Positions 57,001 to 64,000 of a stretch of DNA of 64,000 bases are shown piece after piece; position 1 is the stretch's first letter; each line of letters opens with the position of its first letter. The notes below the pieces were generated by a model. The model had not been told where the DNA came from, ran no database searches, and saw nothing but the letters and a program-made list of their open reading frames with translations. The position numbers and the translations under genes are program-made. The stretch is from Sphagnum compactum (lineage: Eukaryota > Bryophyta > Sphagnopsida > Sphagnales): assembly GCA_965153455.1 (NCBI GenBank), contig OZ234495.1, positions 8,800,875-8,864,874 of the forward strand. Direction: 5' to 3'.

Positions 57001-57486
57001 GTATGTAAATTGCCAACTCCATTTGTGGTATGAAAGACCTAGGGTTCATCATGTCACCCCCTAGGAGCCTATGAGTTACCTATAAACCCAGGTATAACCC
57101 CAGCTACCCCTGACGCACCCACATTACTCACTCACGTTCTCATGTGGGGGGGGCGGGGGAGGGGGGGGGGGTCTTTATTGGAAATCTTTTATTGGGGGAT
57201 TGCCCTCAAAGATGAGTTTTGTTCAAGAAGCCTTTATTACCTAGTATTGAAAGGGGTAGGTACCTACCTAATGAAGGTAGTGAGTGCCAAGCAGGCTTTT
57301 TTTAGCTGGTTAGAAATAGCCAGAATGCTATATTAAAAAAACTAAAAATGCTAAAATCAAGTGCTATTGGAGATTTTCAATAGCCATAATTCGATAAAAA
57401 TTGAAGAAAATTCGCCAGATTTCTAAACAAGCTTCAAGCAGCTAGCCAAAAATATAGAAGGAATTTTTTTTAATTTCTAAAAATAT

Positions 57487-57990
57487 TTAGCTTGTAGCCA
57501 AATTTGGCTACATGTTCCTGTGGATGATTTGCCACTTTGGCTATAACACAACATTGCCAAGCAGTTGTTTTTTTTTGTTTTCTCTCTCTTTCTTCTTCTT
57601 TTTTTTTTTCTTTTAAAAAAAATTTCAATCTTTTGATGTAGCTGAAGTGGCCATAATCCATCTGACCATTTAGCCAGATTTTGGTTCTAAAAAATGTGAC
57701 AATCAAAACCATAAAAAAAACTATCCACCTATATATATTTTGGCTACTTAATGGACTCTAATATAGAATCTGGCAGTTTTTTTTAAAAAATTTAAAAAAC
57801 TTGAAATTTGGCGACTGAAATAACCCTACAAAAACACTTTTCTTTTTTGGCCATTTTGAGAAAAAATATTCACCACTTGGCAGAAACTCGCCCAAAAAAC
57901 ACACCATTTTCTTTTGGGGGAAAAACATATTTCTTTCAGTTTTACGGTGCTGTCCCAAGGAAGGATTTTGCATTAAATGGGGACAGGTAA
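57487..57990. repeat. Dispersed repeat B, foldback pair
   Basis: 57487-57550 (TTGTAGCCAAATTTGGCTAC, then TGTGGATGATTTGCCACTTTGGCTATAACAC) is an inverted counterpart of 57634-57690 (TTGATGTAGCTGAAGTGGCCATAATCCAT, then TTTAGCCAGATTTTGG). About 85 bp, mostly T, lies between the two arms, so the region could fold into an imperfect hairpin. Sequence after 57690 continues in step with 53828-54150. Confidence 0.7.
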
Positions 57991-58559
57991 ATACAATAGT
58001 TAAAAAAAAACACTAGTTAAATTTTTTTTACCAAAGTAAAAAATCAGAGTCCGAACGTTGGCGTACAAATTTCAAGTAATTTGTTTTTCCCGAAATTTGC
58101 AATTGCCTTTCAGAATAAATGGGGATATTGCAAAATAATATTCCCTTGTAATTTTTATTTCTTTTTCATTCTGGCGAAACTTCGCACCAAAAGAAAAACC
58201 CCTTGCTCCCCAAAAAAAAAGGGGGGGGGGGGGCCGAAAGAAAATGGTAAACTAGTAAGTGGCACATTTGTGCCTGTGAGATATCCACAATTAAGTTAGT
58301 GCCACGTGTTGGGAGATGATAGGAGGACTCGTTGTGGTCGCAGGTGACATAGGTATACCCTAGTGATAGCTGTATAGGTACACGTAAGGAGAAATGTGTA
58401 GGGGGGGTGAAAAGTATAAACTTTTTTCTTAAGTGAAAAAGGAAAAGAAAGTTAAAAAGTAAAAGTAAAAAAATAAGGACGGAAGAATGTTAAGGAGAAT
58501 TTGGCAAAAACCGGCGAAAACAAGCGTGTGACAACAACAGCAAACAAGACAGAAAAAAC

Positions 58560-58670
58560 AGAGGGTTGAGTTTCGCCCTCTACTGCCTGGCGAAACTCAA
58601 CGCTCTTTGCTGTCTTGGTCTGTCACCAGCTGCAGCACAACACTCGCTCGCCTCCCGAGTCTCCCGTCTC

Positions 58671-58705
<35 letters not shown>

Positions 58706-58830
58706 CTGTGTCTCTTGGCTGCTGCGCTCGCACACGGTAGCGCGCCAGAAGCGGAGGGGGTATAGAAGAGTGATTGCGATGTGCGCGAGCGTCGGACGGG
58801 GAAAGAACAACAAAGAGTGAGAGCACTGCA
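58560..58830 (+). promoter_or_regulatory. GC-rich, CT-repeat region resembling a plant promoter/5' leader
   Basis: After 58550 the composition changes sharply from AT-rich to GC-rich, with CpG-containing words, a CT run (58674-58700) and a GT run. This matches the leaders of the other genes in this window. It may mark the start of a transcript running toward 61 kb or into the LRX gene. No TATA box is obvious. Confidence 0.4.
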
Positions 58831-59369
58831 GCAGCGACTTTCAAGCTCCGTTACGACATTGTTGGAACCTCATTATTGTTTCAATGTAAGTCATATCGCA
58901 TTGCATTGACGGTGCACCTGGTACACCAGAAATTAGTGGCATTGGATAATAGAGCGGCGAAGAAGTTGAGAAGGACGAAAGTGAGGAGCAGAAAGATAGA
59001 GAGAAAGCAGGCTGCAGTTTGAAATGGATTTCCTAATTTGATTTCTTCTCGTGTTTTTTGTTTGTTTGTTTGTTTGGTTTTGTAGAGCGAGAGAAGTAGC
59101 ATTATGTTGAGAACACAATACTACTGTCTCGGATCAAGCTGCGGTTCTTTGTTCTATTATTATGCGACTCTTGCCGGTATATTATTTGTAGAGCTTATTA
59201 TAAGCGTGTCACTATTGTAGAGATCAGTTTCGACATTGCGGAGCCAGTTTTGCTATTGCTGTGGATTGTGAACCTGCGGCGTTCAATTGCTGGCTCTTCC
59301 TCATTGTAAGCCGTGAAGGTACATACTCTGTTTTTTTCCCCCCCTTTCCGCCGCTTCGAGCACTCATGT

Positions 59370-61290
59370 TCAAGAGTATCTTCTTTGCTTACAAATGGAG
59401 AGACCGCAGATAGGCCGACAGCTGCTGTACAATAGTGCTGCTATCAGTCCATTCAATAGATAGCTCCTTCCTAAGTAGAAGATGATAATGAAAAACTATG
59501 TAGAAGATTGTTGCAATGTGTGCGTTTGCCAATAGTTTTGCGCTATCATCTTCTTCTACATAGGAAGCTGCTATCTATCAAGCCTCATAATGAACAACAG
59601 TGCTCTATCGGTCCATGTATGTTGTGGCCTCTTTGTACTTTGAACGTGCAGCAGATGGCTTCCTATGTAAGAAGATTATTGGAATGTACGTTTGCCAGGG
59701 AAAAACACACACACACACACACACACAATGCTGGTGATGAACATTCTGCAGAGGATTATGTAGCTACAGAGGTCAATGCAATCCTTGGTGAAGCAGGTGG
59801 CCAAGATTGAGGAATGCTGTAGTGGGGGTGGAGAAAAAAAGAGACAATCTTGATCATTTTGATAGTAATCTGCATGCATGCTGGTGACATTAATTTTCTC
59901 AATTGCTGATTTCCATGATGGCTTCCATTCAGATGCAGATACTGTTGTTCAGCAGATTGAATAACACTTAGACTCACTTGAACAGCAACAGGTTTTTGTG
60001 ATTTTTATTTTTCAGGGGATCAATCTTCATGATCTTCATGGGTTTTGTTTTTTGCTCATGCAGGGAAGAGGAGGCAGGGTATGGACTTTTTGTGTCCAAG
60101 GATTATCTCCTTACGTATAATCTGTGCACCTCCTACAAGAAAATCCATGTGAGTACCCTGGCCACATGAAGTCTGACATTGAATAAGATGCAACTGAGTT
60201 CATCTTAGCCTTGATGAAACTGTGAAACTGAGTTCCTCTTTTGTGGGTTTTTTCAAATGTCTTCAGGGTTCTGAAGCAGAACAATCGGCTACAAGGACTC
60301 TTGTGAATGGAGACAAGCTGGCTGCTATGTGATTGAAAAGGATCCAGCTCAGTGCAAGTTCACATCTTGTTACTATTTGGACATGCTGCATATCAGCATG
60401 TCTATGAGTTTTTGAGGAGGGAGCAGGTAGCTCCTTGCATTTGAGCAGTTCTCATTGTTAGTGGAAGTGCTGCATGAGGTTTTAGAGGATAAGGCTTCTG
60501 CTTCGTGGAAGAGGAGACAGGCAGAAAGATCAGCTCGCACAGCACTATCTTTGTGCACATGCTGGAATCTTAGAATGCAGACATTTGTTGCAGGAAAACA
60601 TACATTCTTCTTGCTAGAAGAAGGCAAAGTTCATAGACTGGGAATCTAAGGTAGACCTCCTTTGAAGAACAGAAGATTGCAGTACAGGACTTGTGACTTT
60701 CCAATGTGGAAGGTCAAGAGATAGCATTATTGTCTTTCTGAAAACAGAACAACAACACAGTGTATGAGGCTGGAGCCAGGGCATGGAAGGCAGAGAGGTG
60801 GAATCGTGACAAGAATCAATTTAAGCAAACTTCTGACTTTTTGTGGGGATCAAGCAGCTTAGACGTTTTGGCATCAGAGCAACAAGTTGACTTGAGCTTG
60901 ACAGTGTTGGTGAAGAAGTTGGATTCAAGTATTGTGGATGGCACAGATGGATATAGGCTGGCATTCAGCCTTCCTTCGTTGCACACAATTGCAGAGGCTG
61001 CTCTTCATTTGTCTCTTGTTGCCTGTTGCACAAGCTTCAGGTATGAATTATTATTACCTTGCACTGTGTATCAACTTCACTAGTCATCACCAGTGAGGCT
61101 CCAGGTAGTTGCATTTCCAAAGATTGCAGATATTGTTGTTGTAAATTTCCTGACAGTTGTTGTAAATTTCTTGACGGAAAGCACATCCTTTCTGCTACCA
61201 AGGAGAGGATCTTAAGTGTTGTAAGGATCTAATTACTATGGTTGTATAAGAAGTTGTCTCAGGAGGAGATCATGTAGGAAGTTTGATTCT
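59370..61290 (+). other. Coding-like but unidentified region (possible gene or pseudogene)
   Basis: Composition is like that of the exon-rich regions. Several short open stretches are flanked by splice-like signals: 59727-59808 (NAGDEHSAEDYVATEVNAIL), 60062-60150 (EEEAGYGLFVSKDYLLTYNL in one frame), 60455-60649 (VLHEVLEDKASASWKRRQAE) and 60760-61040 (WKAERWNRDKNQFKQTSDFL, VDLSLTVLVKKLDSSI), the last ending at CTTCAG/GTATGA. I could not join them into one convincing model or match any family. It could be a diverged gene, a pseudogene or a long 5' leader. Confidence 0.3.
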
Positions 61291-61729
61291 TGTTCAAAAG
61301 GGATCACAGGTTCCTTCTTGTTATCTGGCACTTTTGTGATCAAGATCCTCACAAGGGATCTTGTAGTGAATTCCATATTCATAGAAGAGATCACACTCGA
61401 ACATCAACGAGTGCCTTTGTTTGTTGCACAAATGTGGTGCCATTTTGCTGTCACCACAATGTGATTTTCTGACTGACTTATAACCAATCCACAAATTGCT
61501 GCCAACAGTGATACAATGTTGGCTCTCTTGAACCAAGGCCAGTGCACACGGATGTTCTGTTCTATGAACAAGCACATGCTGATACAGAGGCCCTCTAATT
61601 GTCGCTATCTGTCTCTTCTAATATGGTTGTAAGAAGCAAGTTTGTGTGTATTTGTGATTCTGCTTCTTGATTTCTGTATGTAGGAATTAAGATCCAAGTC
61701 AATAAATCAGCTGAAGTGGTCCAGGACTT

Positions 61730-64000
61730 ATGTGTTGTGGCAATGGTTGTTTGTATGCAGATTGGTCGGAATATTACACAGTCAGTGGACACTTTCCTGA
61801 CAGTGTTGGATACCATGTGCCTGAGGTGGGTCATCACCCACCCGGAATAGGACACCATCCACCAGGAGTTGGCCATCACCCACCAGGAGTTGGCCATCAC
61901 CCACCAGGAGTTGGCCATCATGGTGTTCAGTTCAGCCAGTATCGAGCATTCATTGCCCTTCAAGCTTGGAAGAAGGCTATCACTGATGATCCGCATGGCA
62001 TTCTCAAGACATGGGAGGGGCCTGAAGTGTGCAACTACAAAGGCGTGTTTTGTTCCCCACCCATCAATGATGAACCACCTGACATTCTTGTGGTTGCAGG
62101 TATAGACCTGAACCATGCAAATTTAGCTGGAACTCTGGTTCCAGAGCTAGGGCTCCTGGAGGAGCTTGCGCTCTTCCACATCAACACCAATCGGTTCCAT
62201 GGAACAATCCCCAAGGAGTTTCAAAATCTCTACCTCCTGGCCGAACTTGATGTGAGCAACAACAAGCTCTCAGGACTGTTCCCTGAAGTTGTACTCAACA
62301 TTCCAGAGCTCATTTATCTTGATATCAGGTTCAACAGCTTTACCGGTCATCTTCCGGGGAAACTTTTCTCCAAGCGCCTGGATGCGTTGTTTGTCAACAG
62401 CAACAGGTTCTTCAGCATCATTCCTGAAAATCTTGGTGAATCTCCTGTGTCAGTGGTGGTGTTTGCCAACAACCACTTCACAGGGAGGATCCCAACCAGC
62501 ATTGGCAACATGTCCAGAACTCTGAATGAGATCATCCTGCTCAATAACTCACTATCAGGGCCCCTGCCTGAAGAAATTGGCCTATTGAATAAGGTGACAG
62601 TGTTTGATGTCAGTTTCAATGATCTCAGTGGTTCAATTCCATCAAGCATATCAAACATGACAAGCTTGGAGGAATTCAATGTTGGCAGCAACAACCTCAC
62701 TGGAAGTGTGAGTGCGAATCTCTGCGATTTGCCAAATTTGAAGGGCATTAATGTGTCTAATAATCTGTTCACCAAGGTTAGTCACAAATGTGATCACCGT
62801 GCAGCTCATGGTGTCCTGATTGACACAGGAGGGAATTGCATTCCAGGGGCTCCTGCACAGAGATCAAGCAAGACTTGCAATGCTCTTACACAAGTTCCTT
62901 CAGCTCCTCCAGGATATTCTCCTCCTATTTATGCTCCTCCAACTCCTAAGTATGCCCCCCCTCTCTTCCCATCTCCACCAGTGCTACCACCTCCAGTTTA
63001 TTCTTCTCCACCTGCCATCTATTCTCCTCCTACTGCCCCTAACTATTCACCACCTGTCTTCCCATCTCCACCAGTGCTATCACCTCCAGCTTATTCATCA
63101 CCTCCTTCTCCCCCACTAACACCCCCTGTATACTCACCGCCTCCATCCTCACCCTCTCCTTCACCACCAAGTCCTGCTTACTCACCACCAACATATCCTC
63201 CACCATTGTCACCATCTCCATCTCCCTCACCCTCATCACCGCCTCCACCTCCAGTTTACTTGTCTCCTCCACCAACACCCTCACCCTCATCACCGTCTCC
63301 ACCTCCAGTTTACTCATCTCCTCCACCAACCCCCTCACCCTCATCACCGTCTCCACCTCCAGTTTACTCGTCTCCTCCACCAACACCCGCATCACCGCCT
63401 CCACCTCCAGTTTCCTCGCCTCCTCCACCGACACCCTCACCCTCATCACCGTCTCTACCTCCAGTTTACTCACCTCCTCCACCCACTCCCTCACCACCTG
63501 TTTATTCTTCTCCATCAGCTCCTCCCCCTCCACCACCCTTGCCACCATCCCCATCTCCATCTCCACCAACCCCTGAGTATCTCCCACCTTCACCACCACC
63601 ACCAGTCTATTCCTCGCCTCCTCCACCCACACCCTCACCACCTGTTTATTCTTCTCCATCAGTTCCTCCCCCTCCACCATCCTTGCCACCATCCCCATCT
63701 CCATCTCCACCAACCCCTGAGTATCTCCCACCTTCACCACCACCACCAGTCTATTCCTCACCTCCTCCACCCACACCCTCACCACCTGTTTATTCTTCTC
63801 CATCAGCTCCTCCCCCTCCACCATCCTTGCCACCATCCCCATCTCCATCTCCACCAACCCCTGAGTATCTCCCACCTTCACCACCACCACCATTCTATTC
63901 TTTGCCCCCGTTACCTATACCTCCATTCTCTCCACTGTGTCCATCACCACCTCCACCACTTCCTCCACCTCCAGAATACTCTCCGGTTGCTCCAGCTCCT
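61730..64000 (+). CDS. Leucine-rich-repeat extensin (LRX), partial, cut by the window edge
   Basis: Open without a stop from 61715 to 64000. The first in-frame ATG is 61730, giving 757 codons so far. Order: a short non-hydrophobic start, four GHHPPG(V/I) heptads (61829-61912), the LRX N-cap (YRAFIALQAWKKAITDDPHG, EVCNYKGVFCSPP), about ten leucine-rich repeats including ELALFHINTNRFHGTIP, LFVNSNRF and TVFDVSFNDLSGSIP, the Cys-containing hinge (GGNCIPG, RSSKTC), then a Pro/Ser/Tyr-rich extensin tail from about 62900. LRX proteins sit in the cell wall, bind RALF peptides through the LRR, and anchor by the extensin part; that is known for the family. A secretion signal is expected but absent here, so the true N-terminus is probably an upstream exon joined near AG 61759-61760 or 61780-61781. 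LRX genes usually lack introns there. Confidence 0.88.
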   Translation, partial: MCCGNGCLYADWSEYYTVSGHFPDSVGYHVPEVGHHPPGIGHHPPGVGHHPPGVGHHPPGVGHHGVQFSQYRAFIALQAWKKAITDDPHGILKTWEGPEVCNYKGVFCSPPINDEPPDILVVAGIDLNHANLAGTLVPELGLLEELALFHINTNRFHGTIPKEFQNLYLLAELDVSNNKLSGLFPEVVLNIPELIYLDIRFNSFTGHLPGKLFSKRLDALFVNSNRFFSIIPENLGESPVSVVVFANNHFTGRIPTSIGNMSRTLNEIILLNNSLSGPLPEEIGLLNKVTVFDVSFNDLSGSIPSSISNMTSLEEFNVGSNNLTGSVSANLCDLPNLKGINVSNNLFTKVSHKCDHRAAHGVLIDTGGNCIPGAPAQRSSKTCNALTQVPSAPPGYSPPIYAPPTPKYAPPLFPSPPVLPPPVYSSPPAIYSPPTAPNYSPPVFPSPPVLSPPAYSSPPSPPLTPPVYSPPPSSPSPSPPSPAYSPPTYPPPLSPSPSPSPSSPPPPPVYLSPPPTPSPSSPSPPPVYSSPPPTPSPSSPSPPPVYSSPPPTPASPPPPPVSSPPPPTPSPSSPSLPPVYSPPPPTPSPPVYSSPSAPPPPPPLPPSPSPSPPTPEYLPPSPPPPVYSSPPPPTPSPPVYSSPSVPPPPPSLPPSPSPSPPTPEYLPPSPPPPVYSSPPPPTPSPPVYSSPSAPPPPPSLPPSPSPSPPTPEYLPPSPPPPFYSLPPLPIPPFSPLCPSPPPPLPPPPEYSPVAPAP
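61829..61912 (+). repeat. Four 21-bp tandem repeats encoding GHHPPGV in LRX
   Basis: Units start at 61829, 61850, 61871 and 61892; the last two are identical. They code for Gly-His-His-Pro-Pro-Gly-Val/Ile. A fifth, partial unit (GHHGV) follows directly before the LRR N-cap. Confidence 0.95.
63489..63900 (+). repeat. 144-bp in-frame tandem repeats in the extensin domain
   Basis: The word TCACCACCTGTTTATTCTTC recurs at 63491, 63635 and 63779, exactly 144 bp (48 codons) apart. The copies are nearly identical along their length, so the expansion is recent. Each unit carries PPVYSSP, PPSPSPSPPTPEYLPPS and PPPPVYSSPPPP. Earlier parts (63250-63470) hold a shorter repeat with TCACCGTCTCCACCTCCAGT. 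The near-perfect Pro-rich repeats leave an open 284-codon antisense frame that is not a gene. Confidence 0.93.

Noticed and set aside
63039-63893. 284-codon open frame on the - strand, Val/Glu-rich with internal repeats
   Set aside because: It is the antisense of the Pro/Ser-rich extensin repeats. Its repeats mirror the 144-bp units, and the + strand gives a complete LRX architecture.

Overview
The window looks like nuclear DNA of a land plant. It holds intron-rich genes with GT-AG introns, a leucine-rich-repeat extensin, an MBF1 co-activator, a plant-type triple CCCH zinc-finger protein, plant telobox motifs (AAACCCTAA) in leaders, and long AT-rich intergenic DNA full of decayed transposons and minisatellites. 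The repeat style and the type of Ty3/gypsy element suggest a non-flowering lineage such as a fern, but this is an inference and I cannot name a species.

All recognised genes lie on the + strand. (1) 679-5369: CCCH zinc-finger protein, nine exons, 1030 aa, behind a tandemly duplicated leader. (2) 5.4-15.9 kb: gene-poor, with a degenerate Ty3/gypsy element on the - strand (about 9.0-12.6 kb) and a hAT-like transposase remnant on + (13.5-14.1 kb). (3) 16189-22848: MCM9, twenty exons, 681 aa. (4) 24831-27237: SLD5/GINS4, six exons, 235 aa. (5) 32234-33787: MBF1, four exons, 144 aa. (6) 34-58 kb: AT-rich, with an orphan TATA-type promoter, several minisatellites, a 684-bp TA-flanked MITE, a second hAT-like remnant and two dispersed repeat families. 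(7) 58.5-61.1 kb: transcribed-looking sequence that I cannot identify. (8) 61730-64000: LRR-extensin (LRX), open to the window edge and so truncated at its 3' end.

I assembled the exon models by hand. The four complete genes keep frame across every junction, and each spliced length is divisible by three. MCM9 and SLD5 are neighbours on one strand about 2 kb apart, and both belong to replication-helicase biology (MCM family and GINS). CCCH, MBF1 and LRX have no evident functional link to that pair or to each other.

Observations most worth a second look: a decayed PHD-type zinc finger at the C-terminal end of the gypsy pol; the CCCH leader duplication that makes an upstream ORF copying the first seven codons; the MCM9/SLD5 pairing with minisatellites around both starts; the His-Pro heptads in LRX; and the structured repeats at 43.9-45.6 kb and 53.5-58 kb.
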